Assembly (NCBI GenBank): GCA_032622095.1
Contig: CP136066.1
Location: 153,225,152 to 153,289,151 of the forward strand
Reading direction: 5' to 3'
DNA from: Siphonodentalium dalli
Taxonomy: Eukaryota > Mollusca > Scaphopoda > Gadilida > Siphonodentaliidae
DNA length: 64,000 nucleotides
Part shown: positions 1 to 12,552 of the stretch, piece after piece
How the letters are laid out: each line of letters begins with the position of its first letter
Position numbering within the stretch: the stretch's first letter is position 1
Position numbers and translations under genes: made by a program
The notes under the pieces: model-generated
What the model saw: only the letters and a program-made list of their open reading frames with translations
What the model was told of the DNA's origin: nothing
Databases searched by the model: none

Positions 1-861
1 TAAATTAAATCCTCATTTTCTGGGCGGTTCACAATTAATGACTAAAATATTTGTTTTAAACTTTATTTGTTACTCAGAATAAAAACATAATTAAAACAAC
101 ACAAAAACAACTTTAAAAACAATATTATATGAATATAGGTATCACACAGGCAGATCAATTCATAAAACATTAATATAGAATACGGCTATCGCAAACATGA
201 AACTAAAATTCGATATAATTATAATCACACAAATCCGCTAAGCCAATTGTAATAACTCTATGTCAATGACACCACGACGGTCGCTAACTATTGCTTATAA
301 GGTGATAACTGTTGAATATCTATTGTATTCAATATCTATTGTATTCAAACCTTTTATGGTGTGAAGCCAGGTTATTAGACCGGACGCAGTTAATGACACA
401 TTACGTAACCATTAAGTTAAGAACTGCTCGTCTGTAAGGAACAAGCATTTAGGTAATTTATCTAAATTATCTTACAGACTGCCTAATCAACAAAAAATTA
501 CATAACCAGTATGTACATACAGCTTAAGCGTTTTGACGATTAGGCTGGTTAAATGTTAGAGCTTACCTTTTGCTGTCTCGTGAAGTTTGATTATGTGCAG
601 TTTCAATGTGTAATGTTCCCTTTGTACAACCGTCACAATTCAATCAACGTCACCATTACGGAACGATATTTCCGTGGTACGAAATACTTTCGTCGCCTAG
701 TTTCGTCTTGAATATCGATCTATTCCGCGCTTTTTTAGTTAGCTTTCCGACTCCATTTGGGATAAAAAAAAATTAGCCAAAAGTTTAGCCAAATGAAATT
801 TTTATTAGCCAAAATCAAAAAAGATTGGCCATTGGCTAATTTGGCTACCGACAGCGCGAAC
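1..861. other. POMT2 intron, no gene seen
   Basis: AT-rich sequence downstream of the last recognised POMT2 exon on the minus strand. The only structure noticed is a 16-bp tandem duplication at 315-346. The next POMT2 exon was looked for and not recognised here, so it probably lies beyond the left edge. Confidence 0.5.
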
Positions 862-1090
862 CCTGGCACTGATGCAGCATTAAAGATCCTGTGCCAGTGC
901 ATTCTCTTATATATGCGAGTCTCCCTTTGCGAGCCTCGCATATATAAGAGAATGTACTGACTTACAAGGTCAAGGTAAATATTGTTAAGCCAATGTATTC
1001 TTGTATATATGCGAGGCTCCCTATATAAGAGAATGCATTGGCACAGGGTTTTCCCAAAATTTCAGGAATCTCCAGTCATGGAAAGGTTAA
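862..1090. repeat. Dual-hairpin MITE, family A, copy 1 (left end degraded)
   Basis: Two hairpins built from TGCATTCTCTTATATATGCGAG-like arms lie about 60 bp apart, joined by the family spacer (a 'taaatattgttaagcc'-like stretch). The right end runs GCACAGGG, then GTCATGGAAAGG and TTAA. The left end lacks the TTAACCC tip. Confidence 0.8.
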
Positions 1091-1820
1091 ACCATTTATT
1101 ATCAAGGAGAACATAAAACCCTTCAGTGAGAAGATTCAGCATGTTGAAATCATTGTTGGTAAAAACGCAGCTGTAACAAACAGTATGTTTACATTTTCAG
1201 CAATGACGAATAACTCCAAAATACAGATAACGCTGATATTATCACTTGTGGTGCGCTGCATGTTTCTTCATTAAACTATTTGCAATACTAATAATGGAAT
1301 TCAAGTCACCTTACATTATTTTCTTGGTATTAAAACAAAAGAAAACATTAGTTGAAGCTCTTTGCATTCAGAAGTTTTTCTGTTCCTTTATCCTCCCCCT
1401 TAAAGACATATTATGGACTTGTTCGGGTGTGTAAAACTGATAAGTTAGTATTCAGGCGCTATGCCACCTGGAGGAATACAGCATTCTACTGACATCGCCA
1501 ATAATCTCAAAGAAATTGACCATACCACTCCATAAAAAACGTTGTCTGAGCTATGCCCATTTGTAAATATTTACATCTCGATTCGGGATGCAGCTATAGG
1601 CGATAAACCAATGCAAATGATTTCACCATCAAGAGTCATTGCATTTAATTAATATGTAAGAATGACGGTGTGTGTTGTAAATTTGGATAAATATTCATAA
1701 AAATATCTACTTTGAGCAAGATTAATCTCCATATCTATTTAATGGCCCTACCGGAGTGTTTCATATCACTTTAAAAATCACTTAAAGAGCCCATGTTCCA
1801 AAGTTATAATTGCTACTTAC
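1091..1820. other. POMT2 intron, no gene seen
   Basis: No exon, repeat family or RNA gene was recognised. The short ORFs here have no coding features. Confidence 0.45.
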
Positions 1821-1925
1821 GACTCTCATTCCAACATATTTGGTATCTCCATACTCGTCTCCTGGTTTTGAGAATGCAAAGCTTCCATTATACCCCGTCA
1901 AGTAACCAGATAAACCAATCAACAT
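1821..1925 (-). CDS. POMT2: POMT2 exon (third recognised coding exon)
   Basis: Minus-strand exon of 105 nt (35 codons), bounded by a ...TTCAG acceptor and a GTAAGT donor. It begins [16 protein letters not shown] and continues with a KPGDEYG segment. This matches the first lumenal loop of protein O-mannosyltransferase 2, where animal POMT2 reads MLIGLAGYLSGYDG...KPGD. It enters and leaves in phase 0 and follows directly on the LGK codon that ends the previous exon. In POMT2 this loop carries substrate and dolichol-phosphate-mannose contacts. The next exon is not in view. Confidence 0.95.
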
Positions 1926-2767
1926 CTGAATAGAAACAAATAATATTATAAGTTATTGTAGTGGACTGACGGCAACACTGAGCCCCTTGACTTGGTTGAA
2001 CATAGGTTCTGAACCATCAATGTAACACCATCTTACTCTCAATCAACCACAATAACGCATATTTTCTGCCAACAGTATTGCTCAATCACAACAATTCCAC
2101 ATTTATTCTAGAATTAGCGTGAAATTAAAAAATCTTCTAACGTTCTCTCCACCATGTTGCTTAATGTAAGTGATGTCATGAAAAATAAGTCTGGCAAGAG
2201 ACGATGGAATGGTTGTCTTGGTTTTTATTATATTATGTTGGCAGCTCAAGACATATACATGTACATGGGATATTATAATACACAACTTTCTGACCAATCA
2301 AAGATGCTGTTTCTTACTGGATATATGTAATATGACCTTGCCTAAAAGTGCTTACAAGGTTCATCCTGATTGGACAGTAGCCTGTACATGTATTCTCATG
2401 AATATGTTGAAATTGTTTTATGGTACATGTACAATCAATGCAACAAATTCAGCGTCTCAAAGATTCAGAAACCTCAAATTTCAAACCACAGGCATATTGT
2501 TATTTTAGCTATGCTACCGCATATACAAAGGATTATAATTGATTGATATTATTAATCTAAGCATATAAATAATGATTCCGCCTCAGAAATGCCACATGAC
2601 AAAAACATTTACTTTTATGGTACTAGCAGGGCCATCATTTTAGACTCTTTTGTTTTAGAATAAATAAATCGTTCACTGAATCACTATGATGATACAACAT
2701 TTTCAAAAGTTATCACTCAGGTTTCATAATAATTAGAACATACTTTACTTACTTTAATTTTTATCAT
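1926..2767. other. POMT2 intron, no gene seen
   Basis: AT-rich intron between two recognised POMT2 exons. The ORFs at 2103-2508 show no domain or codon pattern of interest. Confidence 0.45.
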
Positions 2768-3010
2768 TTAGCCCTTTTATAATGGAATAAAGATCCTGTG
2801 CCAGAGCATTCTCTTATATATACGAATCTCCCACAGGGAGCCTCGCATATATAAGACAATGCACTGACTTACAAGGTCAAGGTCAATATTGTTAGGCCAA
2901 TGTAATCTCTTATATATGCGAGGCTCACTATGGGAGACTCATATATAAGAGAATGTATTGGCCAAGGGTTTTCGCAAAATTTCAGGAAGCACCAGTCATG
3001 AAAGGGTTAA
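2768..3010. repeat. Dual-hairpin MITE, family A, copy 2
   Basis: It carries two hairpins with CTCTTATATATGCGAG-type arms, the spacer 'cttacaaggtcaagg...attgttaggcc', and a right end GTCATGAAAGGG followed by TTAA. The left tip is eroded. It lies in a POMT2 intron. Confidence 0.85.
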
Positions 3011-3121
3011 CATGTTCACTGCCGACTACGAGTTATCATGTACTTTTTGCATGTAGTTGAATGGGTATCTATAAAGTAGGATTGGTGTCAGATGAATATC
3101 TTAGCCCATTTTTTAAAATTA

Positions 3122-3313
<192 letters not shown>

Positions 3314-3320
3314 TCAGTGT

Positions 3321-3457
3321 TACAGTAATGCCCTAAATAATCGACTCAGTGAGAGCTTTCCGATGAATGGCAACAAGCCATATTTCCGACGAAATCATGA
3401 AAAATTACCCATAATTCTGCTATGGTTAAGGAGTTGATTAATTAGGGCATTACTGTA
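3321..3457. repeat. TA-type fold-back MITE, family C, copy 1
   Basis: Inverted repeat with ends TACAGTAATGCCC and GGGCATTACTGTA. The right arm holds the family motif TTACCCATAATTCTGC and the left arm is shortened. Terminal TA dinucleotides fit a Tc1/mariner-type TA target duplication (inference). Confidence 0.8.
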
Positions 3458-4160
3458 CATGTAAAGGAGACAGAGCAGAGGAATAATTTCACCAGGAAAT
3501 CCCTGGACTGCACAGAGAACCACAGACCCCGTGGAAAGCAACTGACAAACTTGCCCAGATACAATAATCATGTTACTTTCACTGTTCGCGGATAAACACA
3601 TCAGGTATTGAACCAGCTTCAAAATCACTAGATGGCTTACCGGTAACATGTTGGTCTAATGCACCTGACTCATTGAGCCACCGGGATGCCAGTGAAATGT
3701 AAGTGTAAATGGACCAAATCTCAATTTGATGTTGATAAGGTGCTGAAAGCTAGTTCGCTAGGCCCCAAAGTTTGTATAAAACTTGGGTCTAATATTGCTA
3801 AATGCTATTAGGCGAATGGACACAGGGCAGTAAAAATATGTAACATAAGGGGCATAATGTGGAACAGAATATGCAGCCAAAGTAGTGATTAAAACTATCT
3901 TAGGTCTACAGACATTAGGAAACACAGCTTGTAACAGTTAATAAAATGGAAGATTGGCAGGAGACCGCTAATGAGCCTATACAATTCATACCAAAAACTT
4001 TACTCCCATTGGATATATAACACTGATATCTGAAAATTCACATCAAAACAGATTAAGAGGCCCAAATTCTATGCAATGTGACATAAAACAAATCTCTAAC
4101 TTCACATAGTGGTAAACTGCAGTGCTTTGATTAAACAATCTAACTAAAATGTCACAAAAA
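3458..4160. other. POMT2 intron, no gene seen
   Basis: No recognisable exon or repeat end. The minus-strand ORF at 3649-3395 runs into the fold-back repeat and looks like chance. Confidence 0.4.
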
Positions 4161-4590
4161 AGCCTGCAAATAGAGTGTCTCTCATTTGCAGAATGAGGTC
4201 CTCAGAGGGTCCTCGCACAGTGGCTATTGTCACCAAATTCACTCTCTGGGAACCTCATTCTGCTGAGGCTTCAACTGCTATGGGATACCGGTACCTAGGA
4301 TCAGATTGAAGTTCCCCAGTTGAAGATGGTAATGTTCACCCATTAGTCACCTCGATTATGCATTTTATCTTCTGCAAATTATGGGATATAGAAACTTCTC
4401 AGAAGGGAAAAAGTAACTAAAACAATGTTAATTTGAGACTATAGATACTTCCCAGAAAATGAGGCCTAATTAGAATGAGGTCCCCAGAGGGTGAATTTGG
4501 TGATGCTAGCCCACTGTGTGGGATAGCATCACTAAATTCACCCTCTGGGAATCTCATTCTGCAAATGACTATCACACTAATTACAGACTT
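4161..4590. repeat. Dual-hairpin MITE, family B, copy 1
   Basis: Two hairpins of the GCAGAATGAGGTCCCCAGAG type are separated by a spacer of about 200 bp containing GATCAGATTGAAGTTCCCC. The outer ends are GCCTGCAAATAGAGTGTCT-like. Its right end stops about 14 bp before the POMT2 first-exon donor at 4604. Confidence 0.85.
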
Positions 4591-4604
4591 GGTCACAAAC
4601 TCAC

Positions 4605-4972
4605 CAAACATGATCTGGGATTTCAATGTTAAACATCCTGGTGGCAAAGGATGAGACTGTTATCAGAAGCAAACACAGGTAGTAGACCTTAGGACTCTCA
4701 ATACTGTCAGAAGACAATGAAGATTGCATGACTGAATCTGCAACCACATCGTTCCCCTTCAGTGCTTTTTGTTTCCTTTTATCAGAATTCATTGTATTTT
4801 CATAGAGTTTTTCTGTTTTTTGTTTCAAATCTTTTATATTCTTTCTTTTCTTTAATTCATGAATTTTTCGACCTCTGACATCTTCATTTTCTGAACTATT
4901 GTCACTTGTACCATCAATCTTCCTCTCTGACAAATTGATGTCCATTTCCCAAAAGAAACCTGAGGAAGACAT
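4605..4972 (-). CDS. POMT2: POMT2 first recognised coding exon (N-terminus and first membrane segment)
   Basis: Minus-strand exon ending at a GTGAGT donor in phase 2. It encodes a hydrophilic, Lys- and Ser-rich leader of about 85-95 residues, then a membrane segment (VYYLCLLLITVSSFATRMF), then IEIPDHV, which leads into CWDETHFGK in the next exon. Animal POMT2 has the same order: a cytosolic leader, TM1 ending SFATR, then a lumenal loop starting HICWDETHF. POMT2 acts with POMT1 in the ER membrane, moving mannose from dolichol phosphate to Ser/Thr of alpha-dystroglycan and other targets. The start is uncertain: ATG at 4972 is first in frame, but a good acceptor (TCTTCCTCAG) lies just inside it, so ATG at 4945 may be the start after a 5'-UTR intron. 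The leader is longer and more lysine-rich than the human one. Confidence 0.92.
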
Positions 4973-4997
4973 GAAACATAAAAAAGTTAAAGATAAA

Positions 4998-5139
4998 TAC
5001 AGTAATGCTCTAAATAATCGACTCCTTAACCACAGCAGAATTATGGGTAACTTTTCAGGATTTAGTCGGGAAAATGGCTTGAAAAGTTACCCATAATTTT
5101 GCTGTGGTTAAGGAGTCGATTAATTAAAGCATTACTGTA
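4998..5139. repeat. TA-type fold-back MITE, family C, copy 2
   Basis: Near-perfect inverted repeat. The left arm is TACAGTAATGCTC, then AATCGACTCCTTAACCACAG and TTATGGGTAACTTTTCA. The right arm mirrors it and ends GCATTACTGTA. It lies just upstream of POMT2. Confidence 0.9.
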
Positions 5140-6955
5140 TATTCTTGGTAGGGGTATAACGATTTATCACCAATCTTTCTGGAGAATCGTATCGATTCAT
5201 GATGATACGTATCACAATGATCTTTATTCACACATTTTGATATATTTTGTCGACTACATGCATATGTACAGTCCTTTAGTGGCCATAAGTGGTAAATCTG
5301 GCATTCAACATCAGTGTCCATCTAAAGCTAAAGAATAACTTCAATTGTTTCAGTTTGACTATAGGCAGGAAATGGTATGCTATTAGAAATTCATGACAAT
5401 GTAATTATCATTATACCAGGCCACCATTTGTCACTGCAGGTTAAAATTTCATTAATTTTTTAAGTCAGAAGTGAATCACATTACATTATGATACACATAA
5501 CGTATCATGAGCAAAAATCATGATAGATGTATGTATGTAACATATCGTAGCCGGAGTATATGGTTACAGCCCTAATTCCTGGGTAAAATTATAATCTACA
5601 ATATAACTCAATAACAATGATTTTCTTGTTAAATTATGCCGCATACAGGCATGTTGTTACAACAAAATGGTTGTGATTAGTCTTTAGAAGCACTACTAGT
5701 AATCACCAAGTTCACACTTCCTATGGTTTATTTTTATGGCATTCACAAGTAATAAGTGTGTTGTTTTTAATTAGAGTGATTCCCCTTTTCCCAGATGCAT
5801 GCAGGCAATGAAAAACCAATCAGTCTATTTTAGACCGATCGGTGGTTCACCATACCTGTTTACTCCTTATTTGAGCTGATTGAGTGCAGTGATTCCCCAT
5901 AAATTCAAATTGACTCAACTCATGTAGAAATCATTCAAGCATAGGGCAAACAGTTGGTCTTAGGTACATGTATTTGCGCTTGAAGTGCAAATAAATGGTT
6001 AATCAAATATTTTCGTTTCGATGCAAATTATTTACACTGAAGCGGAAATAATCAATAAATGTCAAAAAGCCTCCCATAGTAACTTGGTATGTACATAACT
6101 ATAGTATGTTTACTCTTGGGTTGAATTGCTCTCTTCTAAAATATAAATCTACAATTATTTATTTATTACATGTTCCAAACTTTATTCCTTTCATTAAAAA
6201 TAATGATACACACCAGTCATTGTATAACAGGAAATAGTGCCAGATGTACCGAAATGTATTATTGTTGAGCAAATGTGACTTTGACTTTTCATCTGTTTAC
6301 ATTCCCTTTGCTAAATCAATGATTGTGACTATTGTTGTTTTACTTTGAACAAATATTTCATTAAATTTATGCCATTAAAGATGTCAAAGAGTCTTATTTA
6401 TCTGGGACTTTCTTTACAGTGGCAATAAACACATAGTAATGATAGTTACATGAAACATCATCGCAGATATAATTGATAGGCCTATCTCTCTAAATCGAAA
6501 GGGACAATTTGCATTGACGGCAGCCATTTGCATTTGGCCACATGTCAGGCCTTAATATTCTATGAGAATTTTATATTCATGCAAAACTTTTTTCAAATTT
6601 CAGGGCTTTATAACTAACTTGAAACTTGATTCAGCATTTGATTCTCGCAAAATTAAATGTATGATTGTATCATTTTGAGAGCTGCGTGTGTTTGTTTAGA
6701 TAGATGTGGGTGAGCCACCTTCCTGGCCTCAATTATTGATTGAAAACAAGGTACCATGCTAGACTCCCTCCAGGCCAGTAACAGTATCATTCATTTTCAA
6801 TATCATATGATTGTGAATGCCAATGTTATGACTTATGAAGTTATGTGTCATATGCCTATCTATAAATTCACAAACATTCATGCACACACTTCAGCAGTTC
6901 TTCAACAGTTCAAGTACTGACTACCGAAACCAATAGCTTTATTCGGTTAGACGTT
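5140..6955. other. Region upstream of POMT2, no gene seen
   Basis: AT-rich sequence between POMT2 (minus) and a CpG-richer block near 7000. No coding exon, strong TATA box or known repeat was recognised. Any POMT2 5'-UTR exon and promoter should lie here or in the next block. Confidence 0.4.
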
Positions 6956-7400
6956 GTTTCAACATGTGGAAATTCCCTTTCGATGGTAAATTTTCTAAAT
7001 TAGCCGCCAATGTTACTTATTCGTGAAGAATTTGACGTGACAACTTTGGTAAAATTTGGAGGAATACCGAAAAACATAAACAGGAAACGGCTTGTTGTCG
7101 GAAAACAGTCCACACACAGGTCGAAAATGACGCCGGTTCGTTCCGACCAGGTAACATTTACACGAAGTACGCAACCAGCTTACAATATACATAGGGTTGG
7201 GAACCAATTAGATACACTGGTGAGGTTATCTGTTGAAGATTCAAACTAACGTTTTGTCGTTTGATAAAGCATGAACACCATAACACAAGTCTGTCTTGGA
7301 AAATGCGGAGTCAAGAACCTACTTTATGATGTACCTTCGGGCTGGATATGATTTGGCGCGGTTTTTGATATCACGTTTGTTTACATTTTTCAAGGAGAAG
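6956..7400 (+). promoter_or_regulatory. Candidate CpG-enriched promoter or 5'-exon region
   Basis: CpG dinucleotides are visibly denser here than in the flanks. A small reading frame starts at ATG 7127 (M-T-P-V-R-S-D-Q) and ends exactly at a CAG/GTAACA donor at 7150. This could be a first exon of a plus-strand gene, possibly the kelch gene, with the block serving divergent transcription with POMT2. No downstream exon with a fitting phase was found, so this is inference only. Confidence 0.25.
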
Positions 7401-8159
7401 TTTTTTGTTGTTTTTCAACATGCCAGACTTTAAGATATATGTGATCGCTGATCTGAGCCATCAACCCATAGAGCTGAGGTGATATACCACCAACCATTTA
7501 CGATATAACCTTTATATTTGCAGTTCTTTTCAACTTCTGACAAAATCAGTTCGGGCACAGTAGTCCAACAAATTAGACTTTCGGATTGGGTACTGCGTTA
7601 TGCAGTAGGTCCCTAGATTTGCGTAGGTCTCCGTAGGTCACTCAATTCGCGTAGGTCCCCGCAGTAATGCAATATATAGTAGGTCTACATGATTTATTGA
7701 CTGATAAAATGGATTGATGCCACTAAATGATCATGTTCGATGTTACTTTGCATATTTTTTTTTATAATTAATTTTCCCAAATCTGATGGGTTTGTTTGCT
7801 AAGTGATACTTAGACTAGAGGATGAAGCCTAACTAAAATTACGTGATTTCTGATCGGGAAAATAAGAGGATTATCTTGCTGGCTTCGGGATAAGATATTA
7901 ACTGGAGGCTAACTGATTGTATTTTTGCATTGATTTGTGTGGCTTTTGGAGCAGAAAATAAGAGGATTATCAGATTTCTCGATTCATCACTATAGGTGAG
8001 TGGGCATGGATGCGTTAGCTAGGAGAATTTTATAATTTTCATAGTTTATTGAATATCAAAACATGCAACAAAACGTTTATAACATAATATGTAAATGACA
8101 CCTATCGTGTGTCGGTCTGATTTGTCTTAAAAATTTCTCAAAATGTCGTCGCCGAACTT

Positions 8160-8440
8160 CAGTCGATTTAAAATTTAAAAATCATATTTCAGTATCTATG
8201 AATTGTCAATGTGGTCACCCCTGTGAAGATGCTGTACATTACTTCTTCCAATGCCCCCTATATCTAACAGATAGACACGTTTTATTTCAGAAGTTAAATA
8301 GAGCCAATATCAGAATTGCAAATATCAAAGATCTGCTTTTCGGCCTAACTGATCTTGATTATGACAAACATGAATATTTATTTAAAATGATACAATCCTA
8401 TTTAGATTCAACAGGCAGATTTGGATAAGCAGAGATAAAT
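8160..8440 (+). pseudogene. LINE reverse-transcriptase C-terminal fragment
   Basis: The ORF at 8198-8428 (76 residues) starts within the motif CQCGHPCEDAVHYFFQCPLY, a CxC...HxxxxC cysteine/histidine cluster. That cluster is followed by LF..L and ends in LDSTGRFG. The layout matches the C-terminal tail after the reverse-transcriptase domain of CR1/Jockey-type non-LTR retrotransposons, common in molluscs. Nothing of the polymerase domain remains upstream. An A-run and AT-rich tail follow near 8797. It lies inside the MULE-like element, so it was either captured or inserted there. Confidence 0.75.
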
Positions 8441-10408
8441 GCCAAAATAATAAAACAAATAATATTATCCACTGGCACGATTAATTTTGCAGCACGATTA
8501 ACTGATTATTGATTGATGATGACCGAATGATTAATTTGTTTTTGTTTTTTTCTATGTTTTTCTTCCATTCTTATCCTTTTTATCCTTTGTTTAGATAGCC
8601 AGTCAACTTGTCCTATTACCAACTTGATAACTCAACTAAAGCCAATTCTTGTTTTATTTCTAGTGAAGAATATAGGCAGTGAACCACACCAAACTAAATT
8701 AAATTTAACCGACTAAGAGCTCCATTTAAGAATTACATTTAAGAATTTCATCCCCCTACCTTTGGAATTATTTTATTGATACTATATACATATAAAAAAA
8801 AAAAACATAGTAATGATAATGAAATTTCTTCGGCTTTTTGACCATTATGTCTACACAACTCATCTTGAGACCAAAATGTAATGAAACAGTATTCTCCGTT
8901 CATATAAGGGATAGGAGCTTCTTTAAGTTCTGTAACTTGTGCTCCGATCCCTTTATCGCCTCTCATCCTTATTCACCAACTGTATTTTCTTTATTTGTAT
9001 TTTGTTTATTGATTGAGGGATAATAAAATATGTTTAAATCAACTTCAGTCGATTTCTGGTTCCATATATCAATACTACATTATTTCCACAATTACACCGA
9101 TTGAAGATGGTTTACAACTTAAATTAAATTGATATCAATACTGATCGAGAATACTAATTAAGTATACTAAATAATTCACAATAATAAAATGGGAAAACGA
9201 ATTAATATAGTATCCGCCATCCTACTCAATATCTCATTTAAATATACACCAATACCGATCCGATGGTAACTTTAAATAATTAATTTTTATTGGAGTTGTT
9301 GAGACTGTATATGACATGTTATTATAATGTTATAAATAATTTCCGAATTTCTTCTGCACAAAACTCGACATTACTATTTGACCAATCAGAACGCAGAGAT
9401 GACCATTAGAAAAATATATGTCCAATCAAAAACACGATCACTTAATTAGCCGGAATTTTTAATCCACTCTGCGAATGTTTAATCAGTAGGCGCGTTTAAT
9501 CAACAGGTGTTGATTAATTGTAAAATTTGAACAGATGGCTTTATTTATATAGTAAGATAGGCGATCGTGCATGGTAGTTACATTTGTATACAAATAAAAT
9601 GGTAAGTATAACATTGAAATTTAATTATTTATTTGTCACTCATCTATGAGTAGGTGAAAAAGTACTAACACCAGTTGATAATTAGTCACAACCATATCAC
9701 AACAGACATTGCCGAAATGAATCTTCAAAGAGGACAGATCCTTTTCGCAAAGAAAACACCCAGTCTCGCAAACAATTTGATTAATGGTCACCCATGTGGT
9801 TGGGCTGTCTAAATTTACCATTCAGTTAAATAAGTTATGTTTAGTAACGTACTGATCACTTGTCAGTCCTAACTTAAAAAATTAAATCTTAACATAACTT
9901 AATGAACTGGATGGTAAACCTTATTTTTTTTCTCATCTAAGCTATACAAAATATATAAAACAACGAAATATCATATACAATGTTCACTAATTTATAATAT
10001 TAGGCATTACTTATTCTATAAAGCATGCACTCTTGCATGACTACGGGAACCTAAATAAATGCAAAAATATATCCAGTTAATTAGTTATCCTCCAGTTAAT
10101 ATCTTATCCCGAAGCCAGCAAGATAATCCTCTTATTTTCCCGATCAGAAATCACGTAAATTTAGTTAGGCTTCATCCTCTAGTCTAAGTATCACTAAGCA
10201 AACAAACCCATCAGATTTGGGAAATTAATTATAAAAAAAATATGCAAAGTAACATTTAACATGATCATTTAGTGGTATCATTCCATTTTATCAGTCAATA
10301 AATCATGTAGACCTACTATATATTGCATTACTGCGGGGACCTACGCGAATTGAGTGACCTACGGAGACCTACGCAAATCTAGGGACCTACTGCATAACGC
10401 GTCACCGT

Positions 10409-10514
10409 TTCGGATTAATTGGAATTTTAATATTTGGACATTTATGGACCATTTAATCCTTAAGGAGTAATACAATCGTAAATGTCCAAATATTAAAATA
10501 TGTATTAATCCGAA
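10409..10514. repeat. 106-bp hairpin present only in the right TIR of element 1
   Basis: The arms start TTCGGATTAAT and hold AATATTTGGACATTTA. The matching place in the left TIR (near 7580) lacks this hairpin, so it is a small insertion here or a deletion on the left. Confidence 0.65.
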
Positions 10515-10586
10515 TAGTCTAATTTGTTGGACTACGGGCACAGGTGCCAAGGCAAATGAGCAAAATTAGTAAATAGCTCATCTGAG

Positions 10587-11779
10587 CAGGTCTGGCAAAT
10601 GTGAGAATACAGCTACAATAGCTGTATTCAGCTAACCTAGCTGTATTCAGCTATATATTATACTCTCAAATCGGCTGTTTTTCGATAATAAACTAGAAGC
10701 GCTAATTTGCGCATCAAAATTAGGCTACCCTATTCTCCGGCCACCCTCAACCAAATCAAAATCGTCGCTTGTGTTCTGACAAAGTGTTGCCTTTTGTCGG
10801 CACGGCGATGGTGATTATGTGTGAAAACTTACTACGGCGGTCGATGTCGGTCATAACGGTTAATAACTCTCTTATGCAATGCGGAATACCTTGAAAAATA
10901 CATTAAATACAATATTTATCACCGAAGATGGAACATCTTAATCATTCCCGGAAGTATCAATATGATGCTGCTAAAACGCAGTTTGGTTGGTGCGTTAAAA
11001 CAGGTAAAAAGGGGAACATCTCTAGCCAGAGTTTAACCGAGCGAGTTCCACTCACTGCTTGAGCTGATTCACTCCAAAAATACGGAAACGCATACTTGTA
11101 TGTCGAATCGCGAAAATACAAATACCAATGTTATGTTTAGTAAGTTTTCACACATTATATATTTTCCCGCCAAAACAGATTGAATAGTTCTGACTCGCTA
11201 ACGACCAGGACTTCATGTTTGAAATACTTCAGAAATTATATAAGTCGCATTTTCATTTCAGTTGTCCCTATGTTGTGCCATACATTTGCAATATGCCGCA
11301 CAATATCTGTATATACAGTTATGAATAGTTACCAGTATCGCTCACAAACCGCTAGTGGTATGTAATTCTAAATGCTTGATATAGGTACACCATTTTAACG
11401 CCCCCTACCGGTTTAGCATCGGGAAGAAGTAAACGAGTGTTTGGGATGAATTTGATCTTTATTTTATAAGTTAGTTAATGAATGCATTTGCAGAAAATAG
11501 TCCCCAGAATATTTACTGACATCGACCACCGTAGTAAGTTTTCACACAAAATCAGAATTGCCGTGTCGACAAAAGGCAACACTTTGTCAGAACACAAGCG
11601 ACGATTTTGATTTGGTTGAGGGTGACCGGAGAATATGGTAGCCTAATTTTGATGCGCAAATTAGCACTTCTAGTTTATTATCGAAAAACAGCCGGTTTGA
11701 GAGTATAATATATAGCTGAATACAGCTAGGTTAGCTGAATACAGCTATTGTAGCTGTATTCTCACATTTGCCAGACCTG
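10587..11779. mobile_element. Long-TIR element with 5-bp TSD (element 3) inside the element 2 TIR
   Basis: The TIRs of about 260 bp start CAGGTCTGGCAAATGTGAG. They contain repeated 'agctgtattcagct' motifs near the tips and GCCTTTTGTCG near their inner edges. CTGAG is duplicated at 10582-10586 and 11780-11784. Removing the element plus one CTGAG rejoins the host TIR to match the intact right TIR at about 14230-14260. No transposase was seen. Confidence 0.8.
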
Positions 11780-12552
11780 CTGAGCCCACGTAGCTAAATC
11801 GAGCTAAATTTTTAATGTGATAACAGTCTGTTCCTTCAGTTCAACACCTAACGCAAAATATCGCGACCCGATTTTAATTTCATTTGTTAGACCGCATGTG
11901 AAGTTTCACAAAAACACCTTCGGTACAACTATAAATTAAAACAACCTTGGTGCGATCAAAGTTGATTTGATTAACACTTTTATGCGATAGATTAAACTTT
12001 CGAACTTACGAACACAATGTCTTGTCCGATTGGATAAACTGCTGGAATCCATTTACGAGAAATATCTTTCCTGAAGCGACTGGACTCCAATCAGGAAAGG
12101 AAGAAATACGGAAGCACAAGCTAATCTAATCTAATATGTTCTAACTGTGATATTTAATTGAAATCCTACTTATAAACACATACCGTAGCGAGAGACCATT
12201 TTGATGTGCAATCAAAATGTTTATGTTTCATTTAATCTTGGGATAAGATCAAAGATGGCATGGCTAAGCTGACAAGGCAAGATTTACCAAATGAAAAGTC
12301 AACTAAAAACTATTTTCTCTCCCGAATTTTAAGAGGGAGGTAAAGTGGAAACATTTGAATGGGGAATTCAGTGTTAATTTTCAAGACAAGGTTACTCAAT
12401 ATTTACAAACCGTAGAATAATACTTCATGTCTTGTTGGAATGTTTGAGCATATATTTAGTGACAACGCAAAGCAGATTTTTCATTTTATGTTTTGCTTTG
12501 TGACATTTGATGGAAATATTAAAACAATGATAAACAATGGTAACCTACTTTT

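Larger units (their letters stand above)
7561..10534. mobile_element. MULE-like element with long TIRs and 9-bp TSD (element 1)
   Basis: The TIRs begin TAGTCCAACAAATTAGAC and are about 350 bp (left) and 450 bp (right). Both contain the GTAGGTCTCCGTAGGTCAC block in opposite orientation. The flanks CGGGCACAG at 7552-7560 and 10535-10543 are identical. Long TIRs with a 9-bp duplication are the usual mark of Mutator-like elements (established knowledge). No transposase ORF is visible. The interior holds a LINE fragment. Confidence 0.75.
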
